The position numbers and the translations under genes are program-made. Shown here piece by piece: positions 27,387-36,556 of a DNA stretch of 64,000 nucleotides. The notes below the pieces were generated by a model. That model worked only from the letters and a program-made list of their open reading frames with translations. It made no database searches and had not been told where the DNA came from. Source of the DNA: Parasulfuritortus sp037439465 (GTDB taxonomy: Bacteria > Pseudomonadota > Gammaproteobacteria > Burkholderiales > Thiobacillaceae); assembly GCA_037439465.1 (NCBI GenBank), contig JBBIVX010000001.1, positions 157,184 to 221,183 of the forward strand, in the 5' to 3' direction. The stretch's first letter is position 1, and the number at the start of each line of letters is the position of its first letter.

Positions 27387-27806
27387 TCAGCCACGGGTGT
27401 TTGCTTGTGGCGTGAAGGCACTCAGTTCCACACGCGGCAGCGGTTGCCAGTCTGTCCGGCGGTGCTCGGCGACGACATTGGTGAATATCCCGCCGCGCAC
27501 ATAGAACTTGGCGGTCAGACGCAAGAAGCGCGGCTGCAATGCCATCACCAGGTCATCGAGGATACGGTTGGTCACCGCCTCGTGGAAATGCCCTTCGTCG
27601 CGAAACGACCAGATGTAGAGCTTTAGGCTCTTCAGCTCCACGCATGTCTTGTCCGGGATATAGTCGATAAATAGCGTGGCGAAATCCGGCTGGCCGGTTT
27701 TCGGGCATAGACAGGTGAATTCCGGCACCTCGATATGGATATGAAAGTCCCGGCCGGGGGCCGGATTGGCAAAGGTTTCCAGGGTTCTGGAGGGTTGGCT
27801 GGGCAT
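27387..27806 (-). CDS. queF: NADPH-dependent 7-cyano-7-deazaguanine reductase (preQ0 reductase)
   Basis: A 139-residue unimodular QueF that reduces preQ0 to preQ1 for queuosine in tRNA. The active-site block CPKTGQPDFA places the thioimide-forming cysteine at C34 and the proton donor at D41. The QueF motif ELKSLKLYIWSFR follows. Length fits the YkvM-like (type I) class. ATG 27806 begins the usual family start (MPSQPSRTLETF); a GTG at 27836 would add ten residues and overlap the probable -10 element. It is divergent from smc, with 57 bases between the two starts. Confidence 0.95.
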   Translation of the reverse strand: MPSQPSRTLETFANPAPGRDFHIHIEVPEFTCLCPKTGQPDFATLFIDYIPDKTCVELKSLKLYIWSFRDEGHFHEAVTNRILDDLVMALQPRFLRLTAKFYVRGGIFTNVVAEHRRTDWQPLPRVELSAFTPQANTRG

Positions 27807-27838
27807 GTGCGGAGGCGGACGGTTAAAATACGACACTC

Positions 27839-27844
27839 ATTATA
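27839..27844 (-). promoter_or_regulatory. candidate -10 element for queF
   Basis: On the minus strand this hexamer reads TATAAT exactly, 32 bases before the queF ATG. No good -35 is seen at 16-18 bases upstream, where the sequence already enters smc, so this is a tentative call. Confidence 0.35.
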
Positions 27845-27863
27845 AAACCCGATAGCGTCTGTC

Positions 27864-30800
27864 TTGCGTCTCAAGCATCTGCATCTGGCTGGTTTCAAGT
27901 CTTTCGTCGACCCCGTCACCATCCCGGCACCTGCCCGGCTGACCGGGATCGTCGGGCCCAATGGCTGTGGCAAATCCAATGTCATCGATGCCGTGCGCTG
28001 GGTGCTGGGCGAGTCGAAGGCGCGCGAGCTGAGGGGCGAGACCATGCTTGACGTGATCTTCAACGGCTCCACCAACCGTAAGCCGGCCTCGCGTGCCTCG
28101 GTTGAGATGCTGTTCGACAACAGCGAAGGCCGAGCCCAGGGACAATGGTCGCAGTATGCCGAGATTGCGGTGAAGAGGGTGCTCACCCGCAGCGGCGAAT
28201 CCAGCTATTACATCAACAACCTGCACGTCCGCCGGCGGGATGTCTACGACCTCTTCCTTGGCACCGGCCTCGGCGGCGATGCCTATGCCATCATCGAGCA
28301 AGGCATGATTTCCCGCCTCATCGAGGCCAAACCCGAGGAAATGCGCGGCTACCTTGAAGAGGCCGCAGGTGTATCCAAATACAAGGAACGGCGCCGCGAG
28401 ACCGAAAGCCGCCTAAGGGATACCCATGAAAATCTGGCGCGGTTGGACGACATTCGCCAGGAACTGGGAAGTCAACTGGAGCGGCTCGCGGGCCAAGCCG
28501 AAGTGGCGCGTCGTTATTTTTCCCTGAACGAAGAAAAGACCTTGCAAGAGGGGCGCTTGGCGTTACTGCGCAGGCGCGACGCACAAGCGCGGCAAGCCAG
28601 GCTCAAGCAGGACATGGAACGGGCGCGAAATGACATCGAAGCCACCATCGCCACCCTGCGCCGACTGGAAAGTGAGATGGAAACCGCCCGGCTCGACCAG
28701 TTCGCCGCCACCGAGGCGGTCAACCAGGCGCAGGCGCGCTTCTATGCTGAAGGCGGCGAGGCGGCGCGGCTGGAGCAGGGGTTGCGGTATCTGCAGGAGA
28801 GCCGGGAGCGTCTGAACGCCGAATTGCATCGTCAGCGGCAGCAACTGGATGAGGCGCGAGCTGAACAGGCCAAACTTGCCGATACCGCCGAACAGTGCCG
28901 CCTGGAGGGCGAGACCGCACAGGCCCTGGCCGCCAGTCTCGGTGAGGGCGCACAGGCCAGCGCCGCCCGTTTGCCGCAGGTCGAGTCGGCGCTGGCCGAG
29001 GCACAACGCCGGTTGAACGAAGACCGCCGGCAACTGGCCGAGCTTGAACATCAGGCCCAGGTAGAACTCACCCATCGACAACACGCCGAGCGTGCCCTCG
29101 AACAACTCAAGGCGCGTCAGGCAAAACTGGCACAGGAGCGGGGCGCGCTGGCCGGCGCCACGCCACAGCACCTCGCCGAGCTGGAGGCACGTCTGCAAGA
29201 CGCCCGCCAGCGACTGCAATTTCAGCAGGAAGAACTCGACGATCTGCGCACAGGGCTGCCTGCACTGGAGCGGGCCAGTCGTGAGGCGTTGGCGCAATTG
29301 GAAACCGCCAACCACAATTATCACCGGCTGGAGGCGGAACTCGCTGCCCTGAGCGGCCTGCAGGAGGAGGTCGGCTGGGCGGAACGGCAGGGACAGAACT
29401 GGTTTGCCGCGGCCGGCCTGACTGAATGTCGCCGGCTCTGGCAGGGAATCCGGGTGGAGGCGGGCTGGGAAAACGCCGTCGAGGCGGCGTTGGGCGAGCG
29501 GCTTGCCGCCTTGCTGGCGGAGAACCGGACGGACTGGCTCGCGGCGCCGCCGGAAAGCCGGCTGGATTTGGCCTTGCCGCGGCTGCCGGCTGGCGACGCG
29601 GGCGAGTTTGTGGACATTGGCCTCATGGCGTTGCGCGAGCGCATCCGCCCGGCCGATGCCCTGGCCGAACGGCTGCTCGCGGACTGGCTGGCGCTGGCCT
29701 ATGCTGCGCCTGATCTGGCGACCGCCATGGCTCACCGCGAGCGGTTGCCAGCGGGCGCGGTGATCGCCACGCCGGAGGGGCATCTGGTCAGTCGCGCCGC
29801 CGTCACCTACAACGCCCCCGACAAGGATCATCACGGTCTGCTCAAACGTACCCGTGATATCGAAGTGCTGCGTGTGCGCTTGAAGGAGGTGGAACAGACG
29901 CACGGTATGGTCCGGGCCGACGCGGAGGCGGCCGGCGAGAAGGTACGCGAGGCCCGCCAGGAACTGGAGCGCGCGCAGCTTGCCGTGCAGCAGGCACAGG
30001 CCGCGGTGCATCAACTGCAAATGGATTACCTCAAGGAAAGCGAGGCGGTCAGGCGCCTCGAGGAAAGACGCGGACAGATAGAGACCGAGCTGACTGAGCT
30101 GGCGGAACAGTCGGCCGATGAGGCCATGAGCCGGGAAGAGGCCGAGGCCCGTTATCAGGAGGCCAGGTTGCAGCAGGACTATGCCCGCGAGAATCTGGCC
30201 GCCGAGCAGGAAGCCTGCCGCGAACAGGAGGCGTTGGTTGTGGCTCTGCGCGAGCAAGTGCGGCAAGACGAACGGCAGGCGCAGGAAGCAGATTTCCGTT
30301 ACAAGAGTCTCGTCGCCCGTTCCCAAGACCTGAGCGAACGCCGACAGCGACTGTCCCGGCAACTGGACACATGGACGAGTGCCGAGAGCGAACTGCAGGG
30401 CCAGCTTGATGCACTGGACGAGGAGACCCTGCGCGCCGGTGTGGTGGCCGCCCTGGAACGCCGCCGGGAGGCGGAGGTGGCCCTGGTGGCCGTGCGCGAG
30501 ACCATGGAAGGGGCGAATCAGAAGCTACGCCAACTGCAACAACAGCATATCGAGACCGAACGTGGCCTGGAACCCAGGCGCGCCGGTTTGCAGGCGCTGG
30601 AACTGAAATTGCAGGAGGCGTCCCTCAAGGAGGCCCAATATGCCGAACAATTGGTGGACCGCGATGAGTCCGCGCTGGCCGAGGGGCTGCCGCCGCAAAC
30701 GCGGGAGAATGGCCTGGTGGCGGACATCGAGCGTCTGGGCGCTGAAATCTCCGCCCTGGGCGCGGTCAATATGGCGGCCCTGGATGAACTGGAAACCACG

Positions 30801-31373
30801 CAGCAGCGCAAGACCTTGCTCGACGACCAGGCGACCGACCTTGCCACCGCGGCCGCTACACTGGAAGAGGCTATACGGCGCATCGATGGTGAGACACGGA
30901 GCCGCCTCAAGGCCACCTACGACAGCGTCAGCGCCGAATTCCGCCGTCTCTTCAGCGAGCTGTTCGGTGGCGGCGAGGCCGAACTGATACTCACCGGCGA
31001 TGAGATTCTCGATGCCGGCCTGATGGTCATGGCACAGCCACCCGGCAAGAAAAACAGCTCCATCCATCTGCTTTCCGGCGGCGAAAAGGCGCTGACCGCC
31101 ATCGCCCTGGTGTTCGCCTTCTTCAGCCTCAACCCGGCGCCATTCTGTCTGTTGGATGAGGTCGACGCTCCTCTCGACGACAGCAACACCGAGCGCTTGT
31201 GCCAGTTGGTGCGGAAGATGTCGGCCGAGACCCAGTTCATGTTCATCACGCACAACCGCATCAGCATGGAGATGGCCCAGCACCTGATCGGCATTACCAT
31301 GCCCGAGCCCGGTGTGTCGCGGCCGGTGGCGGTGGATGTGGAGGATGCTGTCAAACTGGCGGAAGCCGCCTGA
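27864..31373 (+). CDS. smc: chromosome segregation ATPase SMC
   Basis: A 1169-residue SMC protein. The N-terminal ATPase half has Walker A GPNGCGKS at 31-38. Two long glutamine/alanine/arginine-rich coiled coils (about 170-500 and 660-990) flank a hinge (about 520-640). The C-terminal half has the ABC signature LSGGEKAL and Walker B in CLLDEVDAPLDD. It condenses and orders the chromosome with ScpA/ScpB, which are not encoded here. The start is TTG 27864, immediately before the conserved MRLKHLHLAGFKSF-like beginning. The intergenic region with queF is short, so the two promoters probably overlap. Confidence 0.97.
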   Translation: MRLKHLHLAGFKSFVDPVTIPAPARLTGIVGPNGCGKSNVIDAVRWVLGESKARELRGETMLDVIFNGSTNRKPASRASVEMLFDNSEGRAQGQWSQYAEIAVKRVLTRSGESSYYINNLHVRRRDVYDLFLGTGLGGDAYAIIEQGMISRLIEAKPEEMRGYLEEAAGVSKYKERRRETESRLRDTHENLARLDDIRQELGSQLERLAGQAEVARRYFSLNEEKTLQEGRLALLRRRDAQARQARLKQDMERARNDIEATIATLRRLESEMETARLDQFAATEAVNQAQARFYAEGGEAARLEQGLRYLQESRERLNAELHRQRQQLDEARAEQAKLADTAEQCRLEGETAQALAASLGEGAQASAARLPQVESALAEAQRRLNEDRRQLAELEHQAQVELTHRQHAERALEQLKARQAKLAQERGALAGATPQHLAELEARLQDARQRLQFQQEELDDLRTGLPALERASREALAQLETANHNYHRLEAELAALSGLQEEVGWAERQGQNWFAAAGLTECRRLWQGIRVEAGWENAVEAALGERLAALLAENRTDWLAAPPESRLDLALPRLPAGDAGEFVDIGLMALRERIRPADALAERLLADWLALAYAAPDLATAMAHRERLPAGAVIATPEGHLVSRAAVTYNAPDKDHHGLLKRTRDIEVLRVRLKEVEQTHGMVRADAEAAGEKVREARQELERAQLAVQQAQAAVHQLQMDYLKESEAVRRLEERRGQIETELTELAEQSADEAMSREEAEARYQEARLQQDYARENLAAEQEACREQEALVVALREQVRQDERQAQEADFRYKSLVARSQDLSERRQRLSRQLDTWTSAESELQGQLDALDEETLRAGVVAALERRREAEVALVAVRETMEGANQKLRQLQQQHIETERGLEPRRAGLQALELKLQEASLKEAQYAEQLVDRDESALAEGLPPQTRENGLVADIERLGAEISALGAVNMAALDELETTQQRKTLLDDQATDLATAAATLEEAIRRIDGETRSRLKATYDSVSAEFRRLFSELFGGGEAELILTGDEILDAGLMVMAQPPGKKNSSIHLLSGGEKALTAIALVFAFFSLNPAPFCLLDEVDAPLDDSNTERLCQLVRKMSAETQFMFITHNRISMEMAQHLIGITMPEPGVSRPVAVDVEDAVKLAEAA

Positions 31374-31439
31374 CGTTCAGGGTAGCCGTTGCAGTGGGCA
31401 GGACAGGCTCCTGGCGGGTTGTCTCATTAAGACGTGGGC

Positions 31440-33638
31440 TCAGAGCCCGGTCAGGTGGTCGAGGTGATAGCCTTGGGCGTGGGAGAAACCCAGCGCCCGC
31501 ACCGTTTCCAGCAACTTCGCGGTCTCGATCCCTTCCGCCACCAACTGGTAGCCGGCGGCGCGTATGGTCTGCGCGATGTTTTCCACCACCCGCCGCTGGC
31601 GTGGCTCTTCGCGTGCCAGGAGCTGGATCAGGCTGATGTCGAACTTGACCACGTCCACCGGCATCGTCGCCAGGTAACGCAGCGATGAATAGCCGCTGCC
31701 GAAATCGTCGAGGGCAATCTTGCAGCCCGCCTGGCGCAAGCGCTGGATGTGTGCCGTCGCCAGCTCCATCTGGGTGATGAGGGCGGTTTCGGTGATCTCC
31801 ACCACCAGGGTGACGTCGGCAGCGGCACGGCGTAATTCGAGCAGTGCCGTGATAACCTTTTCGCTGACCAGTCCGGGCGCCGACAGGTTGATGGAAACAC
31901 CGCGGACCGGGAGGACCGCGGGCAGTAGTAGGTCGCGCCGGATGGCGGCGATCACGGCCAGATCGAATTCCTCATCGATGCGGCGGTCGTGGACAATGGG
32001 GAAGATCGCCGCCGGGCCGATCAAATCGCCTTCGTAGCAAAGGCGCGCCAGGGCTTCGACATAATCCGCCCGGTTCGATGACAGGTTGACGATGGGCTGG
32101 TAGCGAAACTGCAACAGCGCCGGGTTCTGGATGGCCTCGAAAACCACGCTCAATTCCCGGTTGGCCACCAGTGGGCTGAGACCGCCGAGTGAACTGTCAT
32201 ACACCACGATCTTGCCCTTGCCCGGTCGCTTGGCGGTGTACATGGCGATGTCGGCTTGCTTGAGCATGTCGTTGATGAGCGTGTTGGAGCCGTGGCCGAG
32301 GGCGATGCCGATGCTGATGGTCACCGGTTCTGTCAGGCCGTATTGCCTGAAATCGTGTGACATTACCAGTTCCCAGCAGCGTTCGGCGATGGCCCTGGCG
32401 CGCTCCGGCTCGCAGTTTCTCAGGAGGGTGGCGAACTCGTCCCCGCCCAGCCGGTAGAGGCGGTCGTCGGTGCGTAGCGCGCGCACCAGGCAAGCGGCGA
32501 TGGCCTTGATGACATTGTCGCCGACGGCATGGCCATAGGTGTCATTGATAGCCTTGAAATGATCGCAGTCGAACAACAGCAAGGCACTCTCCCTGCCATC
32601 GCCATGGCTGGTTATAGCCCGCCAGTCGAGGTCGAAGGCGCGCCTGTTATATATTCCGGTGAGGTCATCACGATGAGCCTGTTCATAAAATTGCCGGGTG
32701 CTTTTTTCCAGGTCGAGGTTGAGCACATTCAGCCTGGCTTGATACTCGGTGATCGAGCGGCGGACCGCTTCCAGTTCCAACACCTGGACCACTCCGCGTC
32801 CTATGGTTTTGTCCTCGACGACGCTGGCGGCGCCGTGCTGGGCGGCATCGATCGCCCGCGAAATGGCGGTCAATGGCCGCACCAGGAAACGGTGCAACAG
32901 CCAGGCCGCGACGATGAGGGTGCCGATGAGAAAGGCAACCAGGCGGATCAAGGTATGCTGGAAAACCCCCTGGAATATCTGCAGCGAGGGATTGCCGAGC
33001 GGTCGATAGAGTAGATGCGCGGACAGAGCGCCCGGTTCCAGGAAAGTCTTGTCCGGCAGCGCGGCCTTGAGTGTGTGGATGTCGGCAAACCTGAAACGGC
33101 GGCTTTGCTGCAGCATGGTGGCGAGCGGGAATTGAACGCCGCCATAGCCGAGCAGGATGGTCTTGGCCGGGTCGGCATGGATAGGGAAGAAATAGTACAA
33201 GGCCTCGGCGGTGGCCTTGTCACCGGAATAATATTGTCCCGTCCGGCCGGGCATAAGATTGGGCATGGGGCCATCGGCCGTCGGCTGGGCGAGAATGTGG
33301 CCATTCTTGTCATACAGGGCAACGGCGCGGTAAACGGTGGGCAGCAGGCCTGAGTCCCGTACCCTGTCGTCGCGCCATAGTGTATAAAATTCCTTGTAAA
33401 CCAGTTGTTGCTTGGTCTCCTCCCATTTGCCGAGGTTTTCTGTGTTGAGGCGGACGGTGGCGGCCATGTTGTCCACCGCCTCTCTTATTTCGTCGCCGGC
33501 AGCCAGTCGCTCGCGTTCCTCGATGGACCGGGTGATGCCTTGCAGCTCATACCAGGTGCCGGCACCGAGCAGAGTGAGCAACAGACCTGCCAGGACGATG
33601 AAGGCCGCGCTCAGATGGGCGATCTTGAAGGCTCGCAT
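31440..33638 (-). CDS. membrane GGDEF-EAL protein with periplasmic sensor domain
   Basis: A 732-residue c-di-GMP signalling protein. One transmembrane helix (about 8-28), a periplasmic region (about 30-235) resembling CHASE4, and a second helix (about 237-257) form the sensor. The cytoplasmic GGDEF domain has an intact RLGGDEF near 393-398. The EAL domain keeps EALAR near 528, SINLSA, EITET, LDDFGSG, VKFD and EGIET, so both active sites look complete. ATG 33638 is chosen because the longer frame lies over the hydrolase gene and has no membrane signal. It is five bases after the hydrolase stop, suggesting one transcript. Confidence 0.88.
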   Translation of the reverse strand: MRAFKIAHLSAAFIVLAGLLLTLLGAGTWYELQGITRSIEERERLAAGDEIREAVDNMAATVRLNTENLGKWEETKQQLVYKEFYTLWRDDRVRDSGLLPTVYRAVALYDKNGHILAQPTADGPMPNLMPGRTGQYYSGDKATAEALYYFFPIHADPAKTILLGYGGVQFPLATMLQQSRRFRFADIHTLKAALPDKTFLEPGALSAHLLYRPLGNPSLQIFQGVFQHTLIRLVAFLIGTLIVAAWLLHRFLVRPLTAISRAIDAAQHGAASVVEDKTIGRGVVQVLELEAVRRSITEYQARLNVLNLDLEKSTRQFYEQAHRDDLTGIYNRRAFDLDWRAITSHGDGRESALLLFDCDHFKAINDTYGHAVGDNVIKAIAACLVRALRTDDRLYRLGGDEFATLLRNCEPERARAIAERCWELVMSHDFRQYGLTEPVTISIGIALGHGSNTLINDMLKQADIAMYTAKRPGKGKIVVYDSSLGGLSPLVANRELSVVFEAIQNPALLQFRYQPIVNLSSNRADYVEALARLCYEGDLIGPAAIFPIVHDRRIDEEFDLAVIAAIRRDLLLPAVLPVRGVSINLSAPGLVSEKVITALLELRRAAADVTLVVEITETALITQMELATAHIQRLRQAGCKIALDDFGSGYSSLRYLATMPVDVVKFDISLIQLLAREEPRQRRVVENIAQTIRAAGYQLVAEGIETAKLLETVRALGFSHAQGYHLDHLTGL

Positions 33639-33643
33639 GCCAA

Positions 33644-34486
33644 TCAACCCTGTTGCAGGAGATCCGTCACCGCATCCAATAGATCGAATTCGTGCTCGCC
33701 ATCGAGAAAATGGTTGGCGCCCTGGATTACTCGCATGGGCTTCCCCCTTTTGCCCAATTGTTCCACCCATCCCGGCCCCAGGCGATTGTCGCCCCCACCC
33801 ATGACGAAGGCGGCGGGAACGGTAAGCCGGCCGACGGCGGCGAGGATACGGTCTGGCCCCCACTCGGCGTAGGAGAGGTAACTCTCCGGCGTGGCGCGGT
33901 ATTGGCGGCAGTACGAAAGTCGTTCGACGATCGGCTGCCTGTGCTGGTCCCCGGACCCCTGTCTGAGAGCGTGGCGCAAGCGTTTCACGGTCTTGGAATT
34001 TATCTCCACCCGGCCATCCACCAGGCTGATGCCGATGAACTGTTTTATGGGCGGATACCGGCCACGGTCAAGATAGGCCAGCAACTCGGTGCTGCCGGTG
34101 CTGTGCCCGATGAGGACGATGGCGGCATGCCCCCGCCGTCCGAGCCAGTGAACCCAACGATCGATTTCCATGAGATCGCCGCCCAGGGTATGGCCATGCA
34201 TGGCCTCGCAGGCCAGGCTCTGTCGGCGGTGAGGGATGCCGAGGGTGAGGGTGGGGGCCAGGACGGTATAGCCGTGGCTGGCCAGTTCTTCACGCAGGTG
34301 ATACACGGTCGGAAAGTCATGGGTCTGGAGAAAGCCATGCAGCATAAGCACGGCAGGCCTATCCGGCTGTCCTGGCCTGTACTCGGCCCGCGCCACCAGG
34401 CCGTTGGGCATGGTCAGGTTGATCGTTTCCGCCCTGGCCAGCCCTGTCAAAGCCAGGCCAAGCCACAACCAGATCAATCGGCGCAT
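33644..34486 (-). CDS. exported alpha/beta hydrolase
   Basis: A 280-residue alpha/beta-hydrolase-fold protein with a signal peptide (about 1-19, cleavage after ARA). The oxyanion segment LMLHGF is at 48-53, the nucleophile S129 sits in IGHSTGS, and a late GGGDNR aspartate and a NHFLDG histidine complete a probable triad. An AAGGAGA box seven bases before ATG 34486 favours this start over the TTG at 34492. Substrate unknown. It is divergent from the helicase gene (40 bases apart) and just upstream of the GGDEF-EAL gene. Confidence 0.8.
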   Translation of the reverse strand: MRRLIWLWLGLALTGLARAETINLTMPNGLVARAEYRPGQPDRPAVLMLHGFLQTHDFPTVYHLREELASHGYTVLAPTLTLGIPHRRQSLACEAMHGHTLGGDLMEIDRWVHWLGRRGHAAIVLIGHSTGSTELLAYLDRGRYPPIKQFIGISLVDGRVEINSKTVKRLRHALRQGSGDQHRQPIVERLSYCRQYRATPESYLSYAEWGPDRILAAVGRLTVPAAFVMGGGDNRLGPGWVEQLGKRGKPMRVIQGANHFLDGEHEFDLLDAVTDLLQQG

Positions 34487-34526
34487 CTGCAATCTCCTTA
34501 TCCCGCCAATCCGCTACACTCCCCGG

Positions 34527-36488
34527 ATGGACTTGGCTACCCTGTTTTCGGAGGCCGGCCCCCTGGCCGGTGTCATACCGCATTATCGGCCGCGCGCCCA
34601 GCAACTTGAGCTGGCAGAGCGGATCGCAACGGCGCTCGCTCAACGCGACCGCCTCGTCGTCGAGGCGGGTACCGGTACCGGAAAAACCCTGTGCTATCTG
34701 GTGCCGGCGCTGCTGCAAGGGGGCAAGTGCATCCTTTCCACCGGCAGCAAGACCTTACAGGACCAGCTCTTTCACCGCGACATTCCGGCCTTGCGCCAGG
34801 CGCTCCACCGACCCATTGCAGTGGCTCTGCTCAAGGGGCGCGCCAATTATGTCTGTCATTATCATCTGGAGCGGGCCTTGGCAGACGCCCGCCTCGTCAC
34901 CGCGGAGGAGGCTCGCCACCTGCGGCGGATCGCCCGTTTCGCCGCCGTGGATACGAGTGGTGACCGCATGAGACTGACCGAGGTGCCCGAGGACTCCCTG
35001 GCCTGGGCCTATGCCACCTCCTCCCGCGAAAATTGTCTCGGCAGCGACTGTCCTCACTTCCAGGACTGTTTTGTGCTCAAGGCGCGCAAGAAGGCGCTGG
35101 AGGCCGACCTGGTGGTGATCAACCACCACCTGTTCTTCGCCGATGTCTGGCTCAAGGACGAAGGGGCTGGCGAGCTGCTGCCGGCCTGCAATGCCGTCAT
35201 CTTCGACGAAGCCCATCAGTTGCCCGAGATCGCCAGCCTGTTCTTCGGCCGCACCGTTAGCACCGGCATGGTGGTGGACCTGACCCGCGATGTGCGCCAG
35301 GAGGCGGCCGAGGCGGCAGCCGACTTCACCGAGCTGCCGCGTGTCGCCGCCGAGGTGGATGCCGCCGCCCGCGCCGCCCGTCTGGCTCTGGGCGCGCTGG
35401 CTGGACGCCTGCCGGCAGGGCTGGCCCTGGACCGGCCGGATTTCACCGCGGCACTGAGCGAACTCGGCGCCCGGCTCGGCCAAATGGATGGACTGCTCGC
35501 CAGCCAGGCCGGGCGTTCACAAGGGCTGAATAGCTGTCTGGAACGTTGTCGTGCCGTCCAGGCCACCCTGGTCGACTGGTGCCGGGGCGAGGCAGTCGGC
35601 CAGATCCGCTGGCTGGAAGTCACCGCCCATTCGGTATTGCTCCACCTCACGCCGCTTGACGTGGGTGAACTTTTTGCCCGTCAGCTGGAGAACGATAGCC
35701 GCGCCTGGATATTCACCTCGGCCACCCTGTCGGTGCGCGGCGACTTCCGCCATTACCTGGGTCAGATTGGTCTGCCAGAAGCCGCCACAGGCTACTGGGA
35801 AAGCCCATTTGACTATGCGCATCAGGCCCTGCTCTACGTGCCGGAAGGGATGCCCGACCCCAACACCTCCGGCTACACGCGCGCCGTGACCGAGGCCGCC
35901 TGGCCGCTGATCAAGGCCAGCGGCGGCCGCACTTTCCTGCTCTTCACCTCGTTGCGGGCGATGAACGAGGCGCAGGCGCTGATCGAGGCGCGGATGGCGG
36001 AAGAAGGGGTCCAATATCCGCTGCTGTTGCAGGGCAGTCAGAGCCGTAGCGAACTGCTCAAGCGTTTCCGCGCTCTGGGCAACGCCGTTTTGTTCGGCAG
36101 CCAGAGCTTCTGGGAGGGGGTGGACGTGGCCGGCGAGGCGCTCTCGCTGGTGGTCATCGACCGCTTGCCTTTTCAACCTCCGGACGACCCGGTATTGAGC
36201 GCCCGTATCGACGCCCTGAAACAGGCCGGCAAGAACCCCTTCTTCGATTACCAGTTGCCGCGTGCGGTGATCAGCCTCAAGCAAGGTGCCGGCCGTCTCA
36301 TCCGCCGGGAATGCGATCGCGGTGTGCTCATGATCTGCGATCCCCGCCTCGTGGAAAAGCCCTACGGCCGGCGCATCTGGCAATCCCTGCCGCCCATGGC
36401 GCGCAGCCGTCGCCAGGCTGATGCCATCGGTTTTTTCAAGGAGAAACAAACCGATACACTTTTTTGCAATTCCGAGACAGCTGGATAA
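34527..36488 (+). CDS. DinG/YoaA-family ATP-dependent DNA helicase
   Basis: A 653-residue superfamily 2 helicase of the XPD/DinG type. Walker A AGTGTGKT is at 47-54 and the DEAH box at 227-230. Four cysteines between them (in NYVCHY, ENCLGSDC and FQDC) are placed to hold the 4Fe-4S cluster that these helicases need. Later motifs include SATLS and the QGAGRLIR segment. YoaA and DinG act in DNA repair and removal of R-loops. ATG 34527 follows the divergent hydrolase gene; a longer frame from 34404 runs back over that gene and is rejected. Confidence 0.93.
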   Translation: MDLATLFSEAGPLAGVIPHYRPRAQQLELAERIATALAQRDRLVVEAGTGTGKTLCYLVPALLQGGKCILSTGSKTLQDQLFHRDIPALRQALHRPIAVALLKGRANYVCHYHLERALADARLVTAEEARHLRRIARFAAVDTSGDRMRLTEVPEDSLAWAYATSSRENCLGSDCPHFQDCFVLKARKKALEADLVVINHHLFFADVWLKDEGAGELLPACNAVIFDEAHQLPEIASLFFGRTVSTGMVVDLTRDVRQEAAEAAADFTELPRVAAEVDAAARAARLALGALAGRLPAGLALDRPDFTAALSELGARLGQMDGLLASQAGRSQGLNSCLERCRAVQATLVDWCRGEAVGQIRWLEVTAHSVLLHLTPLDVGELFARQLENDSRAWIFTSATLSVRGDFRHYLGQIGLPEAATGYWESPFDYAHQALLYVPEGMPDPNTSGYTRAVTEAAWPLIKASGGRTFLLFTSLRAMNEAQALIEARMAEEGVQYPLLLQGSQSRSELLKRFRALGNAVLFGSQSFWEGVDVAGEALSLVVIDRLPFQPPDDPVLSARIDALKQAGKNPFFDYQLPRAVISLKQGAGRLIRRECDRGVLMICDPRLVEKPYGRRIWQSLPPMARSRRQADAIGFFKEKQTDTLFCNSETAG

Positions 36489-36499
36489 CGTGTTATCCA
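36482..36499 (+). promoter_or_regulatory. operator-like palindrome upstream of the repeat-protein gene
   Basis: TGGATAAC-GT-GTTATCCA: perfect 8-base arms around two bases, overlapping the helicase stop codon. It abuts TAGAAT (36500-36505), a close match to a -10 hexamer, so a bound regulator could block transcription of the next gene. The -35 is weak (GAGACA at about 20 bases). The regulator is unknown. Confidence 0.5.
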
Positions 36500-36556
36500 T
36501 AGAATACCGATCACGCGTTCGATGACAACGCGCAACCATTCCAAAGGAGACTTGAA

